Source of the DNA: Aspergillus flavus
Taxonomy: Eukaryota; Ascomycota; Eurotiomycetes; Eurotiales; Aspergillaceae
DNA length: 64,000 bases
Direction of reading: 5' to 3'
Assembly (NCBI RefSeq): GCF_009017415.1
Contig: NC_092409.1
Span: forward strand, 4,278,001-4,342,000
A program made the translations under genes and the position numbers. Of the stretch, positions 20,548 through 32,060 are shown piece after piece (positions within the stretch are counted from its first letter, which is position 1; every line of letters starts with the position of its first letter). The notes under the pieces are model-generated. The model had not been told where the DNA came from and ran no database searches. It was given only the letters and a program-made list of their open reading frames with translations.

Positions 20548-22495
20548 TGTGAAAGTGTGTCTAGTCGTATACTAAAGAAAAGGTGACTTGGAGAGCAATT
20601 ACAAGAACCAAAGAATCAAGGCGAAGAAAAACTATAGAAACAAGAACTTTTCAGGTGAAATCGTTTCGGAGATGCGTATGGTAGGAAAAGAGAGGATCGT
20701 TCAAAAGAGAGGAGAAGTTCGCCGGTCGGTTTAGCCGGAACGAAGAGTCTATAAGGTGGGATGGGGCCTCGGGAGGGTGGTTGAGAGGCGGGATTGTTGA
20801 TGAGAAGAAAAAGGATCTGACGGCCACTTCGAGGTTATCAAGACAGGAGCGGCGACAAGCGGCTGACGGGCGTAAGATGGTAATTTCAATACCAGGACCA
20901 GGCACCAAAGGGGCCTTCACGGGGCAGACTCTTGCTGATTAAGATGCCAAGCCCTGTGCAATCTCTGTATTTTGGTACCGGAGATACGATAGGGCGAAAA
21001 TCCGAGGCTCACTGGCGATCTTTCTCCAATGGATCTATGACCGTTCCCTGGGGGTATCAAAAAGAAAAAAAAGTCAAGGAGAGGTTCTAGGGGCAAGCCG
21101 GTGGAAAATCATTCAAATAAAACCGAATGGAACTGTAAAAAGAGGTTCTGCCTGGCTTTTCAAGCACAAAACAATAGGGGCCTCATGTCCATGACTTGCA
21201 GCCCGATTGGCTTTGCTTTCCCCTTCTGGCTGCTTCGACCGCCCTGTCACGGGCTGAATCCACGGCTCGAGCGCTGACTCTCCCTTTCCATCTGATTCTG
21301 TCGGCTTCCACCATCTTCGCTGCCTTTCCACCGAATCGGTATTTCCTTTGTTTTGTGACCACAATCACCCTGCATCCAATGGAGTTCACCCTGTATCAGC
21401 TTTCAGATACCGGTTCCTTACGGCGGAGTATTCACAATGTCAACAAGTTCCTTTCCATCTGCTTCCATAGAGCGCTTATGTATTACGAAAAATATTTATT
21501 ATTAGTGTTTGAGAAACCATTAATGAATGGCAGAACATAAATAGATTTTGATAAATTACAGGTGATCAAATAATACTTTAGAATCTATAAAACAACTATT
21601 CAGCAAGGGGCGACACATAATTCTAGTAAGTACAGAAAACATACTAGATACACAGTACAAGCACTTCTGTGGATGAAGATCTGGTTCTCTGATTCTTAAA
21701 CACAACCTTTTTTTTTTTTTGCTTTTTCTGTTTCCCTACTCTTGTGGCACAGCAGACTTTGCCCCAGGCAAACAATGTGGCGGCGGGACGGCAAGTTAAG
21801 TTTTTTTCTTATCGATAAGCAAAAGTATCCAGAAGTGGAAAGAGGGGTGTTCGTGGGGGAATGAAGACACCCATAAATATAGCAATAGCTATCATGGGAA
21901 AAGAAAAAGTATCCTGAGATACTCTATATGTCACGATACTCTTAATTAATAACTATGTTATTCTATATATAATGTCCCACTGTTATAGCCATTGTGTACA
22001 TTCTAATGTGTATGCCGAAACGCCCCGCATCCCAAATATATAATCGAGATTGAACTACTGCACAACTAGACAATCAAAATCTAATGCAGCTTGAATCATG
22101 GAATAGAAGCATTTGACAGAGGTTTATCATATCCTGACTTTATCTCAGGGGGTAAAATCATGAGTCGTCGCAGACATCCTATACAATGGTAATTTAAAAC
22201 TCTCAAGTGATGACTACATATTCTTCATGAGGGGGAATTTCCGAATGCTTATCATCTCTATCAAGATCCTCCGCCAACGACAAGCCGTGGCCAACCGTTC
22301 CTGCGGGTCAAGCTAGAACCAGAACGGCAGTTGACCACCAGAATTTTGCCCGAACGAGTTGAGTTACATAACTACCGGCAGTTCAACAGCAACCATAACA
22401 GCTATCTCTGCATTCTACTACTTGTCTTCTAAACCTGTGATTCGGACCTCCCTTTCCCTCCACAGTCCATAATTCATAGAATCACATCCAATACA
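20548..22495. other. divergent promoter region between mas5 and cytosine deaminase
   Basis: About 1.95 kb holding the two outward-facing promoters. It has purine-rich sequence near 20650-20830, a T-run near 21709-21720 and an AT-rich part around 21880-22090. No gene supported. Confidence 0.5.
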
Positions 22496-23144
22496 ATGGA
22501 GTCAGACCCTGGGTTTGTTGCTGCCCTCGAGGAGGCAAAGCAAGGTTACGCCGAGGGTGGAGTTCCCATCGGCGCGGCGTTGGTCTCCAAAGATGGCAAA
22601 ATCCTTGGCCGTGGACATAATATGCGCGTTCAGAAGGGGAGTGCAACATTACATGTTAGTCAATCATACACCAGTTCTCCAATTCCTAGGTGATTGGACG
22701 GATGTCCGTGGCTTACTTTAACCTAACAGGCCGAGATGTCTGCTCTGGAGAACTCAGGCCGCCTTCCTGCTTCGGCCTATGAAGGTGCTACCATGTATAC
22801 GACCTTGTCTCCCTGTGATATGTGCACGGGTGCCTGCATCCTCTATAAGGTGAAGCGCGTGGTCATTGGAGAGAACAAGAGCTTCATGGGTGGGGAAGAA
22901 TATCTCAAGAACCGTGGCAAGGAACTGGTTGTCTTGAACAACGAGGAGTGCAAGCAGTTGATGGAGAAATTTATGAAGGAGAAGCCGGAGCTCTGGTAAG
23001 TTCTTTAATTTTGAGCACTGCTTTTGGATCATGACAAGTCGTCGATAACATATATTGTTTTACCGCCCACCCCCTCCATCTGCAAATGATAGTAGCTGAC
23101 CATGGATGTGTCAAAAATGTAGGAATGAGGATATTGCCGTCTAA
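22496..23144 (+). CDS. FCY1: cytosine deaminase
   Basis: 148-aa zinc hydrolase converting cytosine to uracil in pyrimidine salvage. Exons 22496-22654, 22730-22995 and 23123-23144; the last exon is only 22 bp and supplies the conserved C-terminal NEDIAV. Zinc and catalytic residues are intact: His53-Ala-Glu55 (built across intron 1) and Cys82/Cys85 in SPCDMCTG, as in yeast Fcy1 (H62/E64/C91/C94). Its length is close to the yeast enzyme (158 aa). It is convergent with the HEM12 gene, 127 bp away. In fungi this enzyme also activates 5-fluorocytosine. Confidence 0.95.
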
Positions 23145-23271
23145 GCCGTGAGTATATAATAGGCTAATCAGCCCCTCGCCAATGAGCTGCAGGGTACGAG
23201 GAATCGCAATGTAAATATTCAAAGCCTGAACCCTACAAACTTCACCGCCATGATCATGTCTTATGCTTCAT

Positions 23272-24566
23272 TTATGCCGTTAGTCTGTGAATCTCCTCAA
23301 AAAAGAATTTGAGATCATCAGGCTTGACAAATGGAGTTACACCTGCGCAAATTAGCATATTTCACCAACCTAGATATCATGGGACGTCATTACCATGGCC
23401 CAAGTTCGCAATCCATCCTTGCTTACCCTTCTCGAAACCTTTAACCATGGTCTCGACAGTTTCTGTGATGGCAGCACGACCACCGTAGAGCATGCCGGGA
23501 TCGGCATTACCCTGGATGGTGACCCGACCATTCGCAATTCGCCTAGCTTCCGCCGGATCATGTAGCCAGTCAAGCCCAACAACGTTATAGCCGGATTCGC
23601 AAAGGTCATCAAGTGCATACCATGCGCCCTTGGCGAAAACAGTCATGGGCACTGGTTCCAGTCCCATTTCCTTCAGCCGCTTGGGCAGATTGGCGGAAAT
23701 GTGGCGCAGATATGGGAGCGAGAATGACTTGAACGAGGCCGGAGAAAGTTCACCAGCCCATGAGTCGAAGACTTGGACCAACTGGGCGCCTGCGGCAACC
23801 TGAAGAGCAAGGTATTCCACACAGATCTCTGCGATCTTCTGCAGCAATGCCTGGGATTCCTTTGGGTACTTGTAGACCCACGTTTTCGACTGAACAAACA
23901 TCTTGCTTCCGCCGCCTTCAACCATGTAGCATAGGAGGGTCCATGGAGCACCGCAGAAACCAATGAGCGGGACACGGCCCTGCAACTTATGCCGGGTGAG
24001 CCGGATGGCCTTGTAAACATAGTCAAGCTCCTCCTTAACATCGACCTGCTTCTGCATCACTTTCTCGTACTGTCCGTCGTCCGGCGACTTCAGCGGTTCA
24101 GGGAAGTGGGGTCCCTTCTTGTCAACCATCTCAACCTGCATTCCCATAGCCTGGGGAATGACCAGAATATCAGAGAAGATGATTGCGGCATCGATAAGCC
24201 CTGCATACCGTTCCACGGGCTGGATAGTCAGCGTTGAGGCGATTTCTGGGCTGCGGCAGCATTCAAAAAAGTCGCGACCTCCTTTAGCTTCGTGGTATTC
24301 GGGGAGATAGCGTCCAGCTATAAGTAGAGGGAACACAAAAGTTAGCAATGGTGGGCCCTTTCAACCTGTATGAGACTATGTTGGAAAAGGCTAGCAAAAG
24401 CGTAGCGTATGTACCTTGACGCATAACCCATATCGGAGGACGCTCGACCTTCTCGCCTACAATTACATCAGCGGCGGCAATTTCTGCTGTTGTAATCTAT
24501 GATGGAAATACCTCTTGCGGCCCTTAGCAAAAGGTCATTCTTCAATGAAGCAAATTGTTCCTGCAT
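23272..24566 (-). CDS. HEM12: uroporphyrinogen decarboxylase
   Basis: 363-aa cytosolic heme-pathway enzyme that removes four carboxyl groups from uroporphyrinogen III. Minus-strand exons: 24566-24512, 24456-24415, 24317-23394 and 23342-23272, joined in frame. The N-terminal signature [17 protein letters not shown] is built across intron 2, with [27 protein letters not shown] and [13 protein letters not shown] further on. The last exon adds [18 protein letters not shown]. Length matches yeast Hem12 (362 aa). The gene runs in the same direction as the downstream-located TRM82, about 320 bp away. Confidence 0.96.
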
Positions 24567-24884
24567 CTTGACGGAGAATAGGATGGATTGTGTGAAGAGG
24601 GGACCTTGAGAAGAGGGGTGACTGCATGCAATTCTAGCACCAAGGTCCTAACCGCCGCTCGGCGCCTCGGCCCGCCGCAGCACATTTATGCATCCAAACC
24701 CAATTCGGAAACCCTTCCATCTGCTAGGCTACATACCAGAGGAAGTACTGGTACGGTAGTATGTACATAATTTTCTGAATGTCCCCTACAAGGGCATACA
24801 AATCCAAATAAAGCTTGAAACATGTCTAATCCAACTGATTAATTAAATATTGAGTAGTTTGAATTTACGACCGCCGATTGGCCC
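24567..24884. other. short intergenic region (HEM12 promoter)
   Basis: 318 bp between the 3' end of TRM82 and the 5' end of HEM12, both on the minus strand. It must contain the HEM12 promoter. Nothing else seen. Confidence 0.5.
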
Positions 24885-26473
24885 TCAGTCATCCTCCCCA
24901 TGCTTCTTGCGCAGATTGCCCAAACTATACAACACATCGTTGAGTTCCTTTCTTTGCTTTGTGTCGGCATCTGCTGGAATGCCAGAGGAGCCACCCATGT
25001 TGATGTTGGTAACTAGCGATTCTGTGACCGGCTCCCACTCCAAGTTTTCTGTTCCCGGCTTCACGCGGAACGATTCAATCAGATTTGAGGGGCTTGTTGG
25101 GCTGGCTCTCCATTCGTGGGTCGAGCCCTTTTCACGGATACAGTCCACAGAAACAACAATTGTGCTGTCTTTTTCCATGATGGCCACGTCTAATACGTTG
25201 CCAGACATCTCGATTGGGTCTTGTGGTTTTAATGTGCCATCCGAGCCAAGCACGAAGCATTGCAGATTTGAGGACCTATTGAAGACATTAGACAAGCAGG
25301 ATATTGGCTTAGGCTCCCACTATCACTCACCCCTCAAGCGCAACTAGTACTATATTCGATCCACCGATTGATGTCGCCCAAATTCCACGAACTGTAACCT
25401 GTGTGGTCTCTGATTCCTGCTTCACTAAGGGAACCTTCTGTAGGATACGGCCTTCGCTCCACTTCCAGACCAGCAAATAATCGTCGCCTCCGCCAGAGAT
25501 GAGATAACCTGGAGCGTATTGGGGAATGCAGAGCTTGGTGACGAATGCAGTATGGCCCAGGCAATAACCTTCGATAATATGAGCCTGTGGATAGCGAGAG
25601 ACTCGGATATGCTCATCGCGGTCTCCAGTTAGGATGTAACTGCGCTTTTTACCGAAATTATCATCCTGAGGTACCGTGACAAAAGCCACATCCGTGAGCA
25701 ATGACACATGGCCAAGTAGCAATTGATGCTGGAAATTCAGGCTGTTCTTTTCTTCGGTAGAGTTTTTTTGACTATAGCGCAACTGCTGTTCCAGAGATTC
25801 AAGATTCCGCTTACTATGCACAGTAAGGGGAGTTGCGCTAGGAACCTTTGGCCGATTAGGAAGCTTTGGCGCTACATATGGCTCATTGCCGGGAAGAAGT
25901 GGCAGCGAGTAAACATCGCCGAATTTATCACCACAGAGGATTGTGTTACCGTCATCAGTAAGAGCGATACTACATGGCCTCTTTGGCATACATCTGTAGG
26001 GAGGGTGAGCACAAACTTTTCGTGCATTCGGCACGGCCGACTAACCTTTCGCTTAGTTGTTCAAGAGTGCCATCATCCTTCAAGCGGAGGACACGAACGC
26101 ACTTATCTTCTGCAGTGAGCGCAATCACATAATCTCCATTCGAATGCGCAACTAAACAAGGGATGCTGGACCAAGTCGAAGCCTTGACGGTTGACTTGGA
26201 AGTTTCAGCAGGTCCCTCCTCGGACGGGGAAACCTTTCTCTTCTTCTCTGGTGGTGCTTGGTCTTCCGATCCAGTTTCTGTCTCAGTCGCCTTGGAGTTA
26301 TTTGCATTGCTTGCATCTACATCTTGCGGCCAGGAAGAGAGACGCTGTCCGGTCTCTGCAGCGTAGGAGTAGATCTTGCCCCCAGATGACGCAATAAGAA
26401 ACCTCTGAGATTCCGCGCCCCGTTTCTCCAGATATTGGAGGCATTGGAGTGGAAGCTGGAAGTTGGCAGCCAT
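24885..26473 (-). CDS. TRM82: tRNA (guanine-N7) methyltransferase non-catalytic subunit Trm82 (WD40)
   Basis: 493-aa WD-repeat partner of Trm8, which together make m7G46 in tRNA. Minus-strand exons: 26473-26046, 25993-25331 and 25275-24885. WD-like blades are visible: FLIASSGGKIYSY, GDYVIALTAEDKCVRVLRL, SIALTDDGNTILCGDKFGDVYSL, LLGHVSLLTDVAF, YILTGDRDEHIRVSRYP and YLISGGGDDYLLVWKW. Trm82-typical features are the HIRVSRYP blade and an acidic insertion (about residues 55-80) with a basic KKRKVSP patch that could serve as a nuclear signal. The protein shares a 409-bp divergent promoter with the P0 gene. Confidence 0.9.
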
Positions 26474-26882
26474 GTTGTTATATAATTGGTCGTATAGAGG
26501 GTTGACTCGACCACGAATAATGTGGTGTCAGAAAATACAATAACGGATTGTAGTGCTGTGACCAGTAAAGTACATAAGCTACCTTGCGTAGAACAGTAAT
26601 CAATTAGAGGATCAAAGGAATAGTATCATAAACTTCCAGAAGTATACCACTAAATGCATGCTTGCATGCCCTATCTGATCTCTCTGCGGACATTTTTTTC
26701 TGCCGGGCGGAGCTCCACGTGACTACCTCGCTAGCCGAAGCCACAGAGAAACAAAATTTCCCAATTTCGAAGTTCCTTTGATTCTTTTGATCTTCAACGT
26801 CACGATTCAAGTCGGACAGCAACACACCTTTAGAACTTATCCCTTGCCCTTAAACATCCTATCTTCACCGAAATAAGGAGAC
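26474..26882. promoter_or_regulatory. bidirectional promoter TRM82 / P0, with CACGTG site
   Basis: 409 bp between the two divergent start codons. A CACGTG E-box lies at 26716-26721, and a pyrimidine-rich leader precedes the P0 ATG, as is common for ribosomal-protein genes. Joint control of a tRNA-modification gene and a ribosomal gene is plausible but inferred. Confidence 0.5.
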
Positions 26883-27947
26883 ATGGGGGGCAAGTCTGCT
26901 ACCAAGGCCGCTTACTTCGAGAAGCTGAAGAGCCTTCTCGATGAGTACAAGACGGTCTTCATTGTCGGTGTCGACAATGTCAGCTCTCAGCAGATGCACG
27001 AGATTCGTGTGAGTCTCCGTGGTGAGGGTGTTGTCCTGATGGGTAAGAACACCATGGTATGTATCTCCATATACCCACGCAATTGACACCGCAATTGACC
27101 GTATCATTTCAGGTTCGCCGTGCCATCAAGGGCTTCGTCACCGACAACCCTGAGTACGAGCGTCTCCTTCCTCACGTCAAGGGTTAGTACAGTTCACCAA
27201 ATAGAGCGACATAGAAATTTTACGTGGACCAATCGCTGACGCGTCACAGGCAACGTTGGTTTCATCTTCACCAACGGCGACCTCAAGGCCACCAAGGAGA
27301 AGATCCTTGCCAACCGTGTCGCTGCTCCTGCTCGTGCTGGTGCCATCGCTCCTCTCGATGTCTACGTTCCTGCTGGTAACACCGGTATGGAACCCGGTAA
27401 GACCTCGTTCTTCCAGGCTCTCGGTGTCCCCACCAAGATTGCTCGTGGTACCATTGAAATTACCACCGATCTTAAGCTCGTTGAGGCCGGCGCTAAGGTC
27501 GGTCCCTCCGAGGCTACCCTGCTGAACATGCTCAACATCTCTCCCTTCACCTACGGTATGACCATCTCCCAGGTCTACCAGGAGGGTCAGACCTTCGGTG
27601 CCGATGTTCTCGACATCGAGGAGGAGCAGCTCCTTAAGGCTTTCAGCAGCGCTATCCAGACTGTCACTGCCCTCTCTCTGGCCACCGGCTTCCCCACCCT
27701 TCCTGCTGTCATGCACTACCTTGTCAACAGCTACAAGAAGGTTCTCGCTGTCGCTGTCTCTACCGAGATCAGCTGGCCCGAGATTGAGGAGCTCAAGGAC
27801 CGTATCGCCAACCCTGACGCCTACGCCGCCGCCGCTCCTGTTGCCGGTGCCGGTGCTGCCGCTGGCGGTGACGCTCCCGCTGAGGAGAAGAAGGAGGAAG
27901 AGGAGGAGGAGTCCGACGATGACATGGGCTTCGGTCTTTTCGACTAA
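26883..27947 (+). CDS. RPP0: 60S acidic ribosomal protein P0 (uL10)
   Basis: 313-aa stalk-base protein that binds 25S rRNA and the P1/P2 dimers. Exons 26883-27056, 27113-27182 and 27250-27947. It starts [15 protein letters not shown] and carries the L10 core ([32 protein letters not shown]). An alanine-rich hinge follows, with the classic acidic end [11 protein letters not shown]. Codon use is strongly biased to C-ending codons, as expected for a very highly expressed gene. A C/D snoRNA lies 225 bp beyond its stop codon. Confidence 0.98.
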
Positions 27948-28682
27948 ACTTCTCGTCTCATTGCGCGGGCTACGACCACCATGTTTTAGATACATTTACG
28001 GCCAACCTTGATGGTTGGAAAAAATGAAACGAATCTCATGGACAATTTTCTTTTATCTTTTCAACTAGATGTGGACGTAGACATACCGTCCACTATCTTC
28101 TTGGATTCTACAAGGTGAGCATCTACTTTCTTTTACACTTTCACTATTCATTGCCCTTAACATCACTCCTTGGCGGATGATGATATTTTTTAACTCGTAG
28201 TCACTGTTGTGGCGTTGAAGATCAAAAACTAGCAACAACAAACACTCTAATTTTTTGCTGACCCGCCTCCCTTCTATCTTGTTCATTACACACGCACCTT
28301 TCAGCAACATGGATTGCTAACTGTGATTGCAGCTCATACAGATATATGTGATGTAGTAGTATGTGTTGGATTCGTAGTACCACGATGTTTCTTCACGAGG
28401 ACCCAGTGCCTGGATCAGGGTCGATTACTGTCTCAGATGAAATATACTGTTAGGTAAGACTCGTGCAGGGGTTATGGGTTCTTATTCAGACACTTATATA
28501 GCATCATATGTGAAATGTAACGATGATCTAAACATTCGCTATCATACATTGCATCTGACTGTCCGTTATGACTGCACAATATATATCTGTCGTAGTGATA
28601 AAAGTAAAGTGGTATACTCGACAAGCAATAGGACGCGCCCAAACTATCTGACATGAAGTGAATAAGCGAAATTAGCTCTGCT
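27948..28682. other. convergent 3' region of P0 and VPS53, contains snoRNA
   Basis: Includes P0 3'-UTR sequence, a GTGAGC donor-like site at about 28114, the snoRNA at 28172-28267, and a CTAAC...CAG acceptor-like stretch near 28317-28332. No coding gene supported. Confidence 0.5.
28172..28267 (+). ncRNA. C/D box snoRNA, predicted 18S rRNA 2'-O-methylation guide
   Basis: C box ATGATGA at 28177-28183 and D box CTGA at 28258-28261. The boxes are bracketed by a perfect 5-bp closing stem, GGCGG (28172-28176) with CCGCC (28263-28267). Directly upstream of the D box, bases 28241-28256 (AACACTCTAATTTTTT) are complementary over 16 nt to a conserved 18S rRNA stretch, AAAAAATTAGAGTGTT. The rRNA sequence is from memory. 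By the D-box-plus-five rule the target would be the fourth A of that A-run. The site falls in the same 18S region as yeast snR53 (Am796), but I have not checked numbering. Intron-like signals flank it (GTGAGC near 28114; CTAAC and CAG near 28317-28332), so it may be processed from an intron of a P0 3'-UTR or of a separate host transcript. Confidence 0.8.
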
Positions 28683-31415
28683 TCAGCTACCGTCATCACC
28701 ACCCCTCCCAAACCGACCACCGAATCCACCCAGGTCCCGACGGAAGAACTTGCCAATATTTTTCAGGTTCTCGTTCAGGTTGCCTGCAGTGGCGTTTTCG
28801 GCGGTGCTCTGTAGTTGTGCGAATGGTCCTGGTGATACCGGAGTGGTGGATGTTGATCCTGGGGCACCACCTGCGCCGGGGTTTCCAGTCGAGGACATAG
28901 GAGTTCCGAATCGGTCGACACCGTCTTTGGCGGCTGAGATGATAGCAGAGCCCAACATGGATGGGTCGAAGCGGGTGGGGAGGTTGGATGCGCCGATTGA
29001 GGCTGCGGCGGTTCCGAGTCCTAGCCCTTGATTTGAAGAGGAGGTGGGTGTGGTTTGAAAGGCTGTGAGAATGGGGTTGCTTTGCTGAAGGTTCGGTGCG
29101 TGACGGTCTGATGCACGGTGGATCTGGAAGAGTTCTACGAGCTGGTTTTGCTCTTGTCGACTGCGGATTCCTTTGAGTTCGAGGATCTTGCGGAAGTTCG
29201 TGTTGCTGCTGTCTTTGATGTGGATTAAGTATGCTTGCACTAGAGCTTCTGGAGGCGATGGTTGGACTTGGAGAGTCTTGAGGAGAGTCTCGATCTTCAT
29301 GAAGCTGTTGTTGACACGCTTAACGAAGCTTGCCGGGGCGGGAGCCGGTAAAAGAGATGAGAGGCCGGTTTTGAGTGTGTATCCGTCCAGGAGCATCTAT
29401 TCAAGAGTTAAACGTCAATACTTTGTACTATATTCTGGCATGCAGATCGAAGGGTGACAACTTACTTGCTCTGCCCCGGTCTCCGAGACCGGCTTGCACA
29501 GAAAGATATTTGAAACGAATACGTTTGATATCAACTCTACGACATGATCCGCGAAAGCTCGCGCGTACTGTTGTTTATGCAGCAACTGCAAGATCTCGGA
29601 GGACTTGGCATTTAGCTTGGTCAAGAGTTCACTGACGTACGTGCTCTGATCGCTAACACTCTCAAGCCGATTCCAAGGTGTATTGCGCATTTCTCGCCAG
29701 GAGGGCTCTAGCTCGACCTCGACCATCCGCACAAGACACCGAACAGCAGCAGACGCGATGCCCATGAATGAATCCGCCTGGCTCTGCAGGTCGACTGACT
29801 GTTTCAAATTCTTGTCGAGCCTGCCCTTGATCTTTTCCTCTAGTTGATTGCAGGTGGTGTAGCAGTAATCTGCAGTGTTGAGAACAGAAATGAGGTCCTC
29901 CAGAGATGGCACCTTGGATGGAGTAGTGCCGGTAGGCCTCTCACTGATATAGAATAAGAGGACTTGCTGGGCATATTGATCGAGATACTTTGCGAAGACT
30001 TTGGCCAAGTCGGCAAGGCTCCCGCCCGTCGAGAGTTTCGCACATTGCTGTAGAGAGAGCCTGTAGAAGGTAAAAAGCTCCGTAGAGGACGCTATCACGA
30101 TATTGGAATCAAAATCCTCATCTGGCGGTCTGATGGGTTGCTGCCGATATTTCGGTATAAGAGCAGCCAACTGCTTATCTTGAGCCTCAACCCATACGCT
30201 TAAATAGGGCTCAAAGGCCTCTGAAATGGCCTGGCCAAAGACAGGTGCTTCAGCCGAGGTGAAAGTGTCGGTGGACGGGCGGGATGGATTGACAAATCGC
30301 CGCTCCAAAGTATGCTCAAAATCTAGAGTCTCCTGCAAGCACGAAAGCAATAGGTTGACATCGATTGTCTGCCCATTTCGCACTGAGTGGGAAAGAATGC
30401 CCCTGAAATCTTCCCGAGTCCCTTCACAAAATATGTTCGCCAAAATCTCATCAACCCTCCAAGAAATCGGCCATATCGCTGCGTATTCCTCATCGTAGAT
30501 TTTCAATATACGACGAAACCATGAATACCTCCGCGAGATGTTGTCCAGGGAGCCCGCCTCTTCGTTGTTTCTGAACACCTGTCGATACTCCCGTAGCTGA
30601 AAATTGCAATACCAGGTCACCAGCCTGGACTTTGCATGCTCCCCCAAAGCGTCCATTACGAGACAGCCCTCCGAAAGCACGACCCTCTTCTGTCCAACCT
30701 CACCCTTAGCAAACGCCAACTCGAAGTCTTCACAGACCTGCTCCAACAGCTCCCGTTGTATATCTGCCACATTTCTACTGAGAAGAGCGATCTGATCAAT
30801 GGATCGGTACGACTTGAAGTGCGCCATGAGCTGGATAACCGCCTGCAGTAATTGGGCACAGTCCCGGTACTGCCTTGTCTTACCGAGGACACGGAGCTGA
30901 TCGTATGCCGTCGTCAGCATTTGTAGCCTCTTCAGGGCTGTCATGGATTGCGTGAGGTTCTTCTTTGCATTGTCCAGCTGCTTGATATCCGCCGTCATCT
31001 CGGTGATGGCCAGCTCGGTTTTGGACGCGCGGTCGCGCACATCGTCAATCTTCTTGAATAACTCCGTCAAATCTGCCTGAGCAGCCTGTATGCGCTCGAC
31101 GCTTTCCGCATTCGAGGTGACTTGTTCCTCCACCAGCGCGCCGATCTCGTCATCCAGCTCATCTTCGTAGTCTAGGAGGGACTGGGAAACGTGGGAGACG
31201 GAGGACAGCGTGGAGGGGTGGGAGAATATGGTATTTAGGTGGTCAATTGGATCGTAATCCACTATTGCATAGATAAATAAATTTCCGTATTAGCGGGAAA
31301 TCAATCGGCGGGGCTCGTCTGAGAAGTTAATCTCACCTGCGTCGAGAGGATCGAGATCCGCCGCTCCGTTGGAGGGCATGTGGCCGGAGGAGGAGGAAGA
31401 GGTGGTGGTAGACAT
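28683..31415 (-). CDS. VPS53: GARP complex subunit Vps53
   Basis: 862-aa tethering factor for endosome-to-Golgi retrograde vesicles (with Vps51, 52 and 54). Minus-strand exons: 31415-31337, 31261-29466 and 29396-28683. The Vps53 N-terminal signature YDPIDHLNTIFSHPSTLSS comes right after the first intron. A long coiled-coil region follows (about residues 45-150, LTELFKKIDDVRDRASKTE and ITEMTADIKQLDNAKKNL), then an all-helical rod. Exon 3 carries the conserved MLLDGYTLKTGLSSL segment. A low-complexity, Gly/Arg-rich tail (GGFGGRFGRGGDDGS) ends the protein. ATG 31415 gives a short Ser/Thr-rich leader. Length fits fungal Vps53. Confidence 0.92.
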
Positions 31416-32060
31416 TCCATTAGCTCTTCAGTTTACACCCAAGGTACATTCTGTGTTGGGATTTCTCAACCATCCACCAGCTCACCTAGGGTAAGAGGGA
31501 GAAATCCGAGGACTAAAATTTAAGGAATACAGCGAAGAAGGGCTGAGGACAAAAGTGGTCTTTGCGGGAAGTCGACGATCAAGTCCGGAAAGTTGTAAAC
31601 GCCGAAAGTCAACCTTAGCGCAACGCGGCTAAATAAGATTGACCTCGAGAGATGACCAGCTGAGCTCCAACTGCCCTCCATGACATAATAACGTTGATCT
31701 TACACCCTCCCTTTTACCTCTACTTTTCCTCTACAGACATCTGTGAACGTTGTGTGCTGTTTTTCTGGCCCGTTGGAAGCAGGCTCAGCAAGTGATATTG
31801 GTCTCGCGGGGGTTATCAACTGGACCTCCCTCCCCTTTCTATCTATATGGACATGATCTTCGTCGTCTTCTGAGGTTCAATAAATGTGATACAGTGAAAT
31901 CTTTCAAGCAAGTCTGAGAACCCACAACCGTTCGCCTAAGCCATGCAAACACAAGAAATGCAGTATAATAATAATGGTAATAATAATTGAATAAGACTCC
32001 AAGCAAACACCACAGCTTCCTCCACTCAAAATTTTTGGGTATGTAAAAATCAGATAAGAA
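31416..32060. other. intergenic region VPS53 promoter / MEX67 3' flank
   Basis: 645 bp. The part next to 31415 should be the VPS53 promoter, the part next to 32060 the MEX67 3'-UTR. Nothing else seen. Confidence 0.5.

Noticed and set aside
20548..20950. Heat-shock elements upstream of mas5
   Set aside because: Only partial GAA/TTC groupings with wrong spacing were found.
27177..27995. 272-aa minus-strand frame opposite the P0 gene
   Set aside because: Shadow of the highly biased P0 coding sequence.
28515..28562. Second C/D snoRNA candidate (GATGATC ... CTGA)
   Set aside because: C box does not fit RTGATGA and there is no proper closing stem.
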